From Chitinophagaceae bacterium (GTDB lineage: Bacteria > Bacteroidota > Bacteroidia > Chitinophagales > Chitinophagaceae): a stretch of 64,000 bases of DNA. Made by a program: the position numbers and the translations under genes. Under the pieces are notes generated by a model. The model was given only the letters and a program-made list of their open reading frames with translations, ran no database searches and was not told the origin of the DNA. The stretch lies in NCBI GenBank assembly GCA_025449935.1, contig JANWIJ010000023.1, forward strand, positions 1 to 64,000, given 5' to 3'. Each line of letters starts with the position of its first letter. Position 1 is the stretch's first letter. Below, in pieces: positions 1 to 7,795 of this stretch.

Positions 1-564
1 CGATATGAGTTTATCGTAGAACAAAAGAATGACCTGGTAAATGCCAAGGACAGTCTGATGAAAACGATAGAAGAAGTGGAGGCAACGGCCAACCAGAAAT
101 TCCTCGACACTTTTCACCTGGTAAGGGAGAATTTCCAGAAAGTATTTAAAACATTATTTACAGATGACGACCAGTGCGACCTTGTGCTGGAAAACCCCGA
201 GAATATCGCGGAAACAGGCATTGATGTTATTGCAAAACCAAAAGGCAAACGTCCCTCTTCCTTAACCCAGTTAAGCGGGGGAGAAAGGACCCTGACAGCA
301 ACGGCCCTGCTGTTTGCCATTTACCTGATCAAACCAGCGCCGTTTTGTATACTCGATGAGGTGGATGCGCCGCTTGATGACGCCAACGTAGGTAAGTTCA
401 CCAATATGATACGGCAGTTCAGTGAGAATTCACAGTTCATCATTGTTACACACAACAAAATGACGATGAGCACTGTCGATGTGATCTATGGTGTGACGAT
501 GCAGGAACCGGGCGTGAGCCGCCTGGTGCCGGTGGATTTCCGGAACCTGGAAGTTCAGAATTAG
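1..564 (+). CDS. smc: Chromosome segregation protein SMC, C-terminal part (5' end outside window)
   Basis: The reading frame is open from base 1, so this is the 3' portion (187 codons) of a long gene. It holds the last coiled-coil turns and the C-terminal half of the SMC ATPase head. The ABC signature LSGGER is at about 271-288, the Walker B segment ILDEVDAPLDDANV at about 349-390, and the H-loop VTHNK near 445-459. The DEVDAPLDD form of Walker B is typical of SMC rather than of ABC transporters or RecN. SMC forms the condensin-like ring that organises and separates chromosomes. A strong terminator follows at 611-635, so this gene ends its transcription unit. Confidence 0.95.
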   Translation, partial: RYEFIVEQKNDLVNAKDSLMKTIEEVEATANQKFLDTFHLVRENFQKVFKTLFTDDDQCDLVLENPENIAETGIDVIAKPKGKRPSSLTQLSGGERTLTATALLFAIYLIKPAPFCILDEVDAPLDDANVGKFTNMIRQFSENSQFIIVTHNKMTMSTVDVIYGVTMQEPGVSRLVPVDFRNLEVQN

Positions 565-610
565 TTGCGCGGTCTGAAAGAGGGGGCCGTGAAAGTATAA
601 AGTAATGAGA

Positions 611-635
611 GTCCTGCGGGTGCAGGACTTTTTTT
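611..635 (+). terminator. Rho-independent terminator after smc
   Basis: A perfect 7-bp stem (GTCCTGC / GCAGGAC) with a 4-nt loop is followed by seven T residues. Confidence 0.9.
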
Positions 636-659
636 ATAAAACAATAAGCTGAAGTTGAT

Positions 660-998
660 ATGCGCACAATTATCCTGCTCCTTGCTTCTAACATCTTTAT
701 GACTTTTGCCTGGTATTATCATTTGAAGCAGGAGGGTTGGCCCCTATGGAAAGCGATATTGCTGAGCTGGTTTATTGCTTTATTTGAATACACGCTGATG
801 GTACCTGCTAACCGTCATGGTTATGCAAAAGGATTGTCTGGCTTCCAGTTAAAGATGATACAGGAAGTGATTACACTGGTGGTGTTTGCGGTCTTTGCTG
901 TGCTGTATTTGAAAGAGCCTTTCCATTGGCGTTACCTGGTGAGCTTCGCTTTCCTGGTCGGGGCAGTCTATTTTATGTTCAGTAAAAGATTCGGGTGA
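660..998 (+). CDS. DMT-family (DUF486-type) small membrane protein
   Basis: A 112-residue, very hydrophobic protein with about four membrane helices. It matches the general look of the DUF486 branch of the drug/metabolite transporter superfamily, including the N-terminal ILLLASNIFMTFAWYYHLK helix, the central EYTLMVPANRHGY stretch and the conserved LKEPFHWRY loop before the last helix. Substrate unknown; the half-size suggests that it works as a dimer. It starts 25 bases after the smc terminator and ends 3 bases before the convergent small gene at 1001-1267. Confidence 0.8.
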   Translation: MRTIILLLASNIFMTFAWYYHLKQEGWPLWKAILLSWFIALFEYTLMVPANRHGYAKGLSGFQLKMIQEVITLVVFAVFAVLYLKEPFHWRYLVSFAFLVGAVYFMFSKRFG

Positions 999-1000
999 GC

Positions 1001-1267
1001 TTATACGGAATCAGCCGTAAAGGTCTTTTGCTGTTCCCTTACTTTTTGTCTTTTGATGAGATCGGCCTTTATTTTATGCACGATGGCCGTCAGGAGGAAG
1101 AAAAGCCCGGTACAGATCAATACGGAAGCGATAATGCCCCAAAAATACCAGTCACTTACCTGGGATTTTTCAAAACAGGCATAAAGAATAGAAAAGATAC
1201 CTGCTATAACAGCGGAAAAACCGATCAGCAGCTTGGTAATATACTTTTCCTGGTGAGTGTTAGACAT
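1001..1267 (-). CDS. Small two-helix membrane protein, unknown function
   Basis: 88 residues with two clear membrane helices (about residues 10-32 and 40-65), a basic cytoplasmic tail (HKIKADLIKRQKVREQQK) and no recognised domain. I prefer this strand to the overlapping plus-strand frame at 995-1300 because only this one gives a sensible membrane topology and because a TACTTTTG -7 element sits upstream of its ATG on the minus strand (1299-1292). Function unknown. Confidence 0.6.
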   Translation of the reverse strand: MSNTHQEKYITKLLIGFSAVIAGIFSILYACFEKSQVSDWYFWGIIASVLICTGLFFLLTAIVHKIKADLIKRQKVREQQKTFTADSV

Positions 1268-1291
1268 GGTTCAGTTTTTAAAGCAATCCCG

Positions 1292-1299
1292 CAAAAGTA
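1292..1299 (-). promoter_or_regulatory. TAnnTTTG -7 element for the small membrane protein gene
   Basis: Read on the minus strand the bases are TACTTTTG, matching the Bacteroidota -7 consensus, about 25 bases before the ATG at 1267. No convincing -33 TTG was seen. Confidence 0.45.
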
Positions 1300-1361
1300 A
1301 GAAAAAAATAATCTTATGTTAATCGTCGCCTTCCTGACTATAAGTTGAAATGCTTATCTGT

Positions 1362-1369
1362 TAGATTTG
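1362..1369 (+). promoter_or_regulatory. TAnnTTTG -7 element upstream of the peroxiredoxin-like gene
   Basis: TAGATTTG lies 18 bases before the ATG at 1387. The nearest TTG (1345-1347) is closer than the usual 17-23 base spacing, so the -33 box is doubtful. Confidence 0.45.
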
Positions 1370-1386
1370 CAATATAACCGGGTATT

Positions 1387-1971
1387 ATGAAAAGAATCTT
1401 GACGTCAGTCTGTTTTGTATTTACGGTGGTGTTCCTTGCGGCACAGGAAGCACCGGAAGGTCTTTTTATAGGCTCAAAGGCCCAGGATTTCAAAGCTAAA
1501 GACCAGCATGGCAAACCTGTTCAATTAAAGGAACTGTTGAAAAAAGGGAAAGTCGTACTCGTGTTCTACCGCGGTCAATGGTGCCCTTATTGTAATAAGG
1601 CATTATCCCGTTTACAGGATTCCCTCCAACTGATAACGGGTAAAGGTGCTACGATAGTGGCAGTTTCACCGGAGAAACCGGAGAATATTGCATTAACCGT
1701 TGAAAAAACAAAAGCGGAATTCCCGGTATTGTATGATGAAGGACTGAAAATCATGAAAGCATACGATGTGGAGTTTGAAGTGCCTGAGAATACTATTACC
1801 CGGTATCGTAATGCGGGACTGGATATTGAAAAAAGCAATGGAGCTAATGGTAAATACCTACCAGTTCCTGCCGTTTATATCATAGACAAAGAGCAAACGG
1901 TCACCTACAGGTTCTTTGAATCGGATTATAAGAAAAGACCCAGTGTAAAGGAAATACTGGATAACCTGTAA
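1387..1971 (+). CDS. Exported peroxiredoxin-like (AhpC/TSA, thioredoxin-fold) protein
   Basis: 194 residues. An N-terminal signal peptide (MKRILTSVCFVFTVVFLAAQ) indicates export. The core is a thioredoxin fold: the GSKAQDFKAKDQHGKPVQL opening of AhpC/TSA proteins is followed by VVLVFYRGQWCPYCNKALSRL at about residues 57-77, with a WCPYC redox motif, and later by the cis-Pro region VPAVYIID. The FYRGxWCPYC form belongs to the 'peroxiredoxin-like' branch, which reduces peroxides or acts as a thiol oxidoreductase; the exact substrate cannot be read from sequence. Convergent with the minus-strand gene that ends at 1975. Confidence 0.85.
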   Translation: MKRILTSVCFVFTVVFLAAQEAPEGLFIGSKAQDFKAKDQHGKPVQLKELLKKGKVVLVFYRGQWCPYCNKALSRLQDSLQLITGKGATIVAVSPEKPENIALTVEKTKAEFPVLYDEGLKIMKAYDVEFEVPENTITRYRNAGLDIEKSNGANGKYLPVPAVYIIDKEQTVTYRFFESDYKKRPSVKEILDNL

Positions 1972-1974
1972 CAA

Positions 1975-2997
1975 CTATTTCCAGGTGATCTTTGCGATTT
2001 TACCATTGGCACCAGCCAGGTAAATGGCCGTGCCTCGTTTTGCGATCCGGCAAACATGGAAACCCTCCCGGCTGATCCATTGAAAATCCTTTCCACCATT
2101 GGATGAGTAATCCACCCCGTTCAGGCCGCAGGCAAAAATATCCTTATCGGATACAAACTCCACACAACTGCGGTATCCATGGGGTGCTGTTTTGGGAACA
2201 AACCATGTCTTTCCGGCATTGTGTGAAATAAAACAATTTTTAATAGTCGAGGAGTCAGCACTGAAGTCGCCGCCCACAACGATCATTTTTTTCCCGCCAT
2301 TTTTTTTGAAACGATCCCATACGGAAATTGAATTGGCACCGGTGGTTTCTTTACCCTGTATAATAGGCAAGTCGATTGCTTCATCTCTTTTAAACAACCT
2401 TGACCGGCGTCCACCACTGACAAAAACGGCTTCGTCATTATCCAGGGCCCGGATATTGGTGCCACTGGCGGCAAAGCAGGCTTCACCACTGTCGGCTTTG
2501 GGTCTTTTATCCAGGGGGATATCCTGCCAGCTGGAACCACCATCAAAGGTGCGGGTCACAAAGAATCTCCCATCCACCGGGTCGCCGATCACAATGCCTG
2601 CCTGCTCATTCCAGAATTCCATCGCATCCAGGAACATCCCTTTCGTTTTATTTTCATACACCACTTTCCATGATTCACCGCCATCTGTAGTTTTCAATAT
2701 ATAGGCAGGCGTTTCCACACCCATAATAATAGCGGTACTGGCATCAAACGCTTCAATATCCCGGAAGTCAATTTTTTCAAAACCCTTAACGACTACCCAT
2801 TTCCAGTTCTTTCCTCCATTGGTTGACCTGCCCACTGTGCCGTTGTGGCCGCTCACCCATACCACATTATCATTTACGACACTCAACCCCCTGATATGGG
2901 TGTTGGTGCCCGACGTAAGCACTTCCACCGAGGGACTCTGAGCCTGCAATAAAAAAGAAATAAAAAAAAACGGAAAGGCCGGTAATATTTTACGCAT
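1975..2997 (-). CDS. Exported Asp-box / YCF48-like beta-propeller protein
   Basis: 340 residues from the ATG at 2997, which begins a clean signal peptide (MRKILPAFPFFFISFLLQAQ) and is preceded by AGGAAA. The longer frame up to 3060 would overlap the upstream gene and bury the signal peptide, so I reject it. The mature protein has at least five Asp-box-like turns (STNGGKNW, TTDGGESW, TFDGGSSW, SHNAGKTW, SSNGGKDF), one per propeller blade, as in BNR/YCF48 proteins. In Bacteroidota such proteins are often annotated as oxidoreductases or photosystem stability factor-like, but no catalytic site is evident. It lies 19 bases after the metallophosphoesterase gene and is probably cotranscribed with it. 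Confidence 0.8.
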   Translation of the reverse strand: MRKILPAFPFFFISFLLQAQSPSVEVLTSGTNTHIRGLSVVNDNVVWVSGHNGTVGRSTNGGKNWKWVVVKGFEKIDFRDIEAFDASTAIIMGVETPAYILKTTDGGESWKVVYENKTKGMFLDAMEFWNEQAGIVIGDPVDGRFFVTRTFDGGSSWQDIPLDKRPKADSGEACFAASGTNIRALDNDEAVFVSGGRRSRLFKRDEAIDLPIIQGKETTGANSISVWDRFKKNGGKKMIVVGGDFSADSSTIKNCFISHNAGKTWFVPKTAPHGYRSCVEFVSDKDIFACGLNGVDYSSNGGKDFQWISREGFHVCRIAKRGTAIYLAGANGKIAKITWK

Positions 2998-3016
2998 GAT
3001 TTTTCCTGGTTCAGTT

Positions 3017-3949
3017 TTATGGCTGGTTATAGTTGACCATTTTGCGTTTCGTTGTTCCATCAGTAAAGAATTCCATCAGGGCATAGGCGGGAGCAAACTC
3101 CTGGAAGGAACCATTCCACCAATTGCCCGAGACGGCACCATTGCAATAGTACCTGACTCCAAGATAATCTAATTCATCCTGCAAATGAATATGACCGCTG
3201 ATGCAGGTCCTGATATTTGGATACCGGGAAAATATTTTTTTAAGTGCCAGGAAATCGGTGTGCATCAGGTTTCGTTTGATCAGCAAATCACCGTTTGCTT
3301 CCGTTTTGTCGAAAAACAAGCCTGCACAAATGGAAAGAACCGGAATATGCGATACGATACAGATATATTTTTCTGCCGCCACCTGTTGAAGTTCCTGCTG
3401 AAGCCAATCCATTTGTTCCCCGTCAAGTTTGCCGGTATACCCACCGGCAGGATTTAATTGTGTGCTGTCGAGCACGATAAAATGCCAGTTGCCTTTGCCG
3501 AAACTATAAAACCTGTTTTTCATTTCCAGGACCTCAACCGCCCATATTTTGCCGTACAGGCGGTCATTATCCGGCTTGTTTTGTTTAATAAACCAGCCCC
3601 ACACATCATGGTTCCCGATCGTGTGATAAACCGGCAGGCTGTTTTCTTTTTTCAGAATATTTCCCGCCAGGTCCCATTGCGTTTTGGTTTTTGCTTTATC
3701 GGCATCAAGGGCATCATTGATAAGATCACCGCCATTGATGATAAAATCAACAGATGGGTTTAATCCCTGGGCATGGTGAAGGGCTTTGGCCATGCCGGCT
3801 TCCTGCACCAGGCCCGGCTTTACATGGATATCTGTCAGGTGTGCGAAGCGGACCGGTCTTTTCTTTTGTTCGGTTGCTGTGACAACGGAAGGCAAAAAAC
3901 TGCTCCCGATCACTGCCGCAGAAGCCCGCAGGAATGTTTTTCTTTTCAT
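3017..3949 (-). CDS. Exported calcineurin-like metallophosphoesterase
   Basis: 310 residues with an N-terminal KRKTFLRASAAVIGSS segment that looks like a Tat-type or ordinary signal. All metal-binding blocks of the calcineurin-like family are present in order: HLTDIHV, GGDLIND, GNHDVWG, VSHIP and SGHIHLQD. The family hydrolyses phosphomonoesters or diesters with two metal ions; the secreted Bacteroidota members probably act in the periplasm, substrate unknown. First gene of a probable two-gene unit with the Asp-box protein. Confidence 0.88.
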   Translation of the reverse strand: MKRKTFLRASAAVIGSSFLPSVVTATEQKKRPVRFAHLTDIHVKPGLVQEAGMAKALHHAQGLNPSVDFIINGGDLINDALDADKAKTKTQWDLAGNILKKENSLPVYHTIGNHDVWGWFIKQNKPDNDRLYGKIWAVEVLEMKNRFYSFGKGNWHFIVLDSTQLNPAGGYTGKLDGEQMDWLQQELQQVAAEKYICIVSHIPVLSICAGLFFDKTEANGDLLIKRNLMHTDFLALKKIFSRYPNIRTCISGHIHLQDELDYLGVRYYCNGAVSGNWWNGSFQEFAPAYALMEFFTDGTTKRKMVNYNQP

Positions 3950-4147
3950 TTGCTTGTATTAAGAAAAGGGGTTATATACTTTAAATAATAAAACTGCGAA
4001 CAAAACGTTTTTCACCCGGACAAGTTATCTCAAAATCAGGATATAGTTTTCCATGAAAATCAACAGGCATAGCCCTTTCCTCTCCCCGGCAGGGCTTTGG
4101 TACGGAAAATAGTCTTATTTTTAGGGGCTAAAAATAATTCTCCTTTT

Positions 4148-5611
4148 ATGAAAAAACATTTGATTTACTGGCTGGCTTTGGGAATGTTAGTGATGACCGG
4201 GTGCCAGAAAGAACTGAGCTTTGAACTGGGTAATACGCCCGGTCACGGCAGCCTGCAGGACGAGGCTTCCGGTGATTGTCTTCCAAAAACGGTGAATGGG
4301 GTATACGAAGTAGCGACACCCCTGGTAGCTGCCACAAATACCATTACCGTGGATGTGGATGTAACCGAGACGGGTACTTATGTAATAACAACGGATACCG
4401 TGAACGGATTTTATTTTCGTGCCACGGGAACATTCACAGCCCTGGGTATGACTACTGTTACTTTGAGAGCCAATGGAACTCCATTTGCTGCAGGCACTCA
4501 AAATTTCGTGGTTAGTTTTGACGGAACAGTTTGTGACGTGCAGGTTACAACCCTGCCATCCGGAGCTGGCGGACCTGCCACCTTCACCCTCGAAACTTCG
4601 GGTACAGCGACGCCACCTAATTGCTCCGGCGCTACAGCAGCCGGGACTTATATAATCGGAACTGCGCTGAACAGCAGCAATACGGTTACTTTGTCTGTTA
4701 ATGTCGGGACCATCGGAACCTATACTTTGTCATCTACGGCGACCAATGGAATGACTTTTACTAGAACAGGTGTATTTACAACCACCGGCGTGCAGAATGT
4801 AGTCCTGACAGGAACACCAAGTTCCATCCCAACCGGTACCCCGGGTACGATTACCGTACCCATCACGCACGGTGCCATTACCTGTAATTTCCAGGTTATA
4901 ACTGTAGCCGGGGCTTCCTATTCATTTGACTGCAGCAGCGCAACCGTAAATGGGACTTACCAGGCGGGTGTTGCGCTTGGTGCCGGAAACACGATTGATA
5001 TTACCGTGAACGCTACGAGCGGCGGACCCTATAACATCAGCGCCTCCATTAACGGGATGACTTTTTCTGCATCGGGAACCTTTACTACCGGGGCCAATAA
5101 TATTACACTGGCAGGTTCAGGCTCGCCAACTAACAGCGGGACATTCAATTTACCACTCGGTACGCCGCCCTGTACAGTGTCAATTATCTGTACCGCGGCG
5201 CCGAGCATTGACTGGAGTTTCAAACAGGGTACTACAACCTACCAGGGTAATACGGACAATGTAACCTACCAATCCATTATGGGTTTTACCAATTTTGGAT
5301 ATTCCGGTACGAATGCAGCTATTGAAACCCTTATTTTTTCGCTGGTAGACCTTGCCGGTGGAATTACAAGCAGTGATACCTACAACACAGCGTCGACCAC
5401 GAGTAACACAGGTGCTTTCATTTTTAATTTCCCTGCGGGGGATATCTGGACGGCCGACCCGGGTACAGCGGGGACAAGTGTGATATTTAATAATATCACT
5501 CACAATACGGCTACCAAAACGATAACAGGAAAATTCGCAGGTACCGTTAAAAACATGGCAGGCGGATCGGTGTCTATTACAAACGGAACCTTTACAGCTG
5601 TGTATCCATAA
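4148..5611 (+). CDS. Surface lipoprotein with three ~100-residue beta-rich repeats
   Basis: 487 residues from the ATG at 4148. A TTG at 4097 in the same frame would put 17 residues before the signal peptide and is rejected. The N-terminus is a lipoprotein signal (MKKHLIYWLALGMLVMTGC, lipobox Cys19). The body holds three related units of about 100 residues. Each opens with a Cys and a (N)GTY/VY motif, followed by an NTxxxxV strand, G-x-Y, NGxxF, a GxFTxxG turn and a second Cys near the end. They read as immunoglobulin-like or adhesin-type beta domains rich in Thr, Gly and Asn. The last ~130 residues (from IDWSFKQG) differ and end in a TGKFAGTVKN...SITNGTF segment seen in small Bacteroidota lipoproteins. 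Function not recognised; surface exposure is inferred. Confidence 0.75.
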   Translation: MKKHLIYWLALGMLVMTGCQKELSFELGNTPGHGSLQDEASGDCLPKTVNGVYEVATPLVAATNTITVDVDVTETGTYVITTDTVNGFYFRATGTFTALGMTTVTLRANGTPFAAGTQNFVVSFDGTVCDVQVTTLPSGAGGPATFTLETSGTATPPNCSGATAAGTYIIGTALNSSNTVTLSVNVGTIGTYTLSSTATNGMTFTRTGVFTTTGVQNVVLTGTPSSIPTGTPGTITVPITHGAITCNFQVITVAGASYSFDCSSATVNGTYQAGVALGAGNTIDITVNATSGGPYNISASINGMTFSASGTFTTGANNITLAGSGSPTNSGTFNLPLGTPPCTVSIICTAAPSIDWSFKQGTTTYQGNTDNVTYQSIMGFTNFGYSGTNAAIETLIFSLVDLAGGITSSDTYNTASTTSNTGAFIFNFPAGDIWTADPGTAGTSVIFNNITHNTATKTITGKFAGTVKNMAGGSVSITNGTFTAVYP

Positions 5612-5631
5612 TCGTTTACAACACTTATTGT

Positions 5632-5665
5632 AAAAAGCCGCCCGGTATGAAGTGGGCGGCTTTTT
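5632..5665. terminator. Bidirectional terminator between the repeat lipoprotein and the M24 peptidase
   Basis: Stem GCCGCCC / GGGCGGC with a 10-nt loop is flanked by AAAAA on the left and TTTTT on the right, so it can serve both converging genes. Confidence 0.88.
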
Positions 5666-5689
5666 AATTCTATCAATCAATTTATGCTG

Positions 5690-7174
5690 TCAGAATCCTT
5701 TCTTCTTCCCGGATTCTAAAGGTGGTAACTTAAAATCATCGATGGCACTTTTCTGAGCGATCATTTTTTCGATATCCTCAATTTTGCGGGGCGCAAAATG
5801 GGAGAGGAGTTCATACCCGTCCTGGGTAACAAGCAGGTCATCCTCAATTCGGACAGCAATGCTCCACCATTTCTTATCACAATCGCTTCCCCGGGGAATA
5901 TAGATACCCGGTTCAATAGTAATAACCATGTCCTTTTTTAGCCGGTCGTATGTACCGCGGTCATGCACATCCAGCCCGATATGATGGCCAAGCCCGTGCG
6001 GATAATATTTATTGGCTTCATTTTTATTTTTGGCAATGCCCAGTTTTACAAGTCCATCTGTAATGATTTCCCGGGCTGCATTTTCAGCGTCTGCCCATTT
6101 TGCCCCATCCCGCAGCGTTTGGAAAGCGGCCTCCTGTGCGTCATACACCAGTTGATAGATCATTTTTTCTTCAGCAGAAAACTTCCCGTCGACCGGAACC
6201 GTGCGGGTCACATCCGCGGTGTAGCCATGGTATTCTGCTCCCACATCCATCAGGATCATTTCGTTCCCGATTTTAGTCTTACTGTTTACTTCATAGTGCA
6301 ACGTGCAACCATTTTCACCGGATCCAATGATGGAACCATAGCCAACATGTTCGGCCCCGTATTTTTTGTGCACAAATTCATGCAGGCCCTGTATTTCGAG
6401 CTCAGACATATTTGCATGGACCGCTTTCATTACTTCATTCTGGCCCTGGCAGGAAATCTCGACCGCTTTGCGGATCAGGTCCATTTCCTCCGGCGTTTTT
6501 ATTTCACGTAACTGCGCTGTTAATTTCCGGTAGGTGGCAGCATCAAATCGTTTATCCTTTGACAGGTCAGCCGGTACGGAGGCTATTTGTTTAAAGACCT
6601 GGATGACATCATACAGGTCCGCTTTGTCGCGTTTGTTGTCAGGTATATCCACCGGGAAATTATCCAGCAGTATCTTATCCAGCTTCGAAAAATCAAAACT
6701 GAATTTTTTCAGGTCTTCTCCATTGTAAACGGTGGCAAAACCCAGTTTTGATTGCGCCCCTTCCACACCCATCCGTTTACCGGTCCATTGCTCCATTTGC
6801 GGGTTTCTTTTCTGAACAAAAAGAATCTCGTTATACTTATTACCGGCAGAATCAACCTGCTCTTCTTTAAAAATAAACAGGGCCGAGTGAGGTTCTTTGT
6901 AACCGCTGAAATAATAGAGATCCGGGTTTTGGTGAAAGATATACTCCACGTCGTTCGAAAACGTACGGGTGGGATAAGCAAATACTACGGTCACCGAGTT
7001 CGCCGGCATGGCTTTCCGCATCGCCTCCCGTCGTCCCGCATGAAAATCTTTTGTCAGGTAATCCGTGGGGGTATTTTCCTCCTGCGCTACGGGTGCCGGT
7101 TGTGCCGCTGCCAGGGAGGAGCAAAGAACAGCCGTTGCGATAAGGAGGTTTCTCCCGGTTGAAAAATTAGTCAT
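5690..7174 (-). CDS. Exported Xaa-Pro aminopeptidase (M24B)
   Basis: 494 residues. A signal peptide (NLLIATAVLCSSLAAAQ) is followed by the aminopeptidase P N-terminal domain and the M24 'pita-bread' catalytic domain. The five metal ligands can be placed: Asp in LMDVGAEYHG, Asp in YTADVTRTV, His in HGLGHHIGLDVHD, Glu in TIEPGIYIP and Glu in AVRIEDDLLV. The enzyme removes N-terminal residues that precede proline, here in the periplasm. The start codon lies directly against the U-tract of an upstream terminator hairpin (7175-7240), which is unusual and leaves no room for a normal ribosome-binding site. Confidence 0.93.
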   Translation of the reverse strand: MTNFSTGRNLLIATAVLCSSLAAAQPAPVAQEENTPTDYLTKDFHAGRREAMRKAMPANSVTVVFAYPTRTFSNDVEYIFHQNPDLYYFSGYKEPHSALFIFKEEQVDSAGNKYNEILFVQKRNPQMEQWTGKRMGVEGAQSKLGFATVYNGEDLKKFSFDFSKLDKILLDNFPVDIPDNKRDKADLYDVIQVFKQIASVPADLSKDKRFDAATYRKLTAQLREIKTPEEMDLIRKAVEISCQGQNEVMKAVHANMSELEIQGLHEFVHKKYGAEHVGYGSIIGSGENGCTLHYEVNSKTKIGNEMILMDVGAEYHGYTADVTRTVPVDGKFSAEEKMIYQLVYDAQEAAFQTLRDGAKWADAENAAREIITDGLVKLGIAKNKNEANKYYPHGLGHHIGLDVHDRGTYDRLKKDMVITIEPGIYIPRGSDCDKKWWSIAVRIEDDLLVTQDGYELLSHFAPRKIEDIEKMIAQKSAIDDFKLPPLESGKKKGF

Positions 7175-7240
7175 AAAAAAAGTGATTGAAATAAACCTGC
7201 CTACCGGTCAGGTAAGGCTAAAATAGGTTATTTCAATCAC
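7175..7240 (-). terminator. Terminator-like hairpin abutting the aminopeptidase start codon
   Basis: On the minus strand a perfect 13-bp stem (arms 7228-7240 and 7182-7194), which can be extended past a one-base bulge, is followed by seven U residues (7181-7175) and then immediately by the ATG at 7174. It can terminate the 7275-7547 gene or act as an attenuator for the aminopeptidase. Confidence 0.85.
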
Positions 7241-7274
7241 CGGTAAAACGAATTTACATGAGCGGATCGCCAGA

Positions 7275-7547
7275 TCATTCATCATCATCTTCTTCCTCAT
7301 AATACGCATCCTCGCTGCTTTTGTAATGCTCTTCCCAGGTTTTCACCGCTTCATCACTCAGGCATTCGATAATGTCATGCAGGCTGTCTTTTTTCAGTTT
7401 CCACTCTGTTTCTGTCGGGTCATCAAAACGCTGAATGAACAGGCAATGATCAGATTCAACTGCAACTTTAATCAGTGTAATCGGCGAATCCTCTTTTTCC
7501 TTCACCAGGTAGTAACAACCGGTCTCCAGCAAATCATACGAGTACAT
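7275..7547 (-). CDS. Small acidic protein, unknown function
   Basis: 90 residues with no signal peptide, so probably cytoplasmic. It has a compact beta-like N-terminal part (YLVKEKEDSPITLIKVAVESDHCLFIQRFDD) and a strongly acidic tail (about nine Asp/Glu in the last eleven residues). No family was recognised. It is preceded by a candidate promoter with an overlapping palindrome (7660-7705) and followed by a strong hairpin, so it looks like a single-gene unit with its own control. Confidence 0.65.
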   Translation of the reverse strand: MYSYDLLETGCYYLVKEKEDSPITLIKVAVESDHCLFIQRFDDPTETEWKLKKDSLHDIIECLSDEAVKTWEEHYKSSEDAYYEEEDDDE

Positions 7548-7795
7548 AAGTCCTCCCTTTTAAAATGGTTGTGCAATACTTTTTCCGTGTTAATAAATTG
7601 AATTTAATGGGACACTACTGCAGTCGAAAATGGGGGAATCTGATGGGTTAGGAGTATGAGTCAAAATTAGGGTTTTGACCCAATGCAAAAGTGTAAAATT
7701 TTGACTGGTCGAAAATTGACGTATAAAAATAGCGTCTTAATTATTAATAGTCAATTAGTTATACTAATTATTAGTAATTTTACATCAGGCCCGGC
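7548..7795. other. AT-rich spacer with several short palindromes
   Basis: 248 bases without a gene. Besides the candidate promoter it holds three TTGAC motifs (starts 7675, 7701, 7716) and a perfect palindrome ACTAAT-T-ATTAGT (7764-7776) next to the 3' end of the Ntn-hydrolase gene. No coding potential was seen. Confidence 0.5.
7660..7705 (-). promoter_or_regulatory. Candidate promoter with overlapping palindromic operator
   Basis: On the minus strand a TAATTTTG -7 element (7669-7662) has a TTTG 16 bases upstream (7689-7686), slightly shorter than usual. The -7 element lies inside the perfect inverted repeat GTCAAAA-N6-TTTTGAC (7660-7679). A second near-palindrome, GTAAAATTTTGAC, lies at 7693-7705. 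The arrangement suggests a repressor site over the promoter of the small acidic protein; no regulator is encoded next to it. Confidence 0.4.

Noticed and set aside
995-1300. Plus-strand frame of 101 codons opposite the small membrane protein gene
   Set aside because: It has no domain or sensible topology and is antisense to a frame with two clear membrane helices and a -7 element.
2192-2704. 170-codon plus-strand frame opposite the Asp-box protein
   Set aside because: Antisense shadow: low-complexity composition and no motif, whereas the minus strand has five Asp boxes and a signal peptide.
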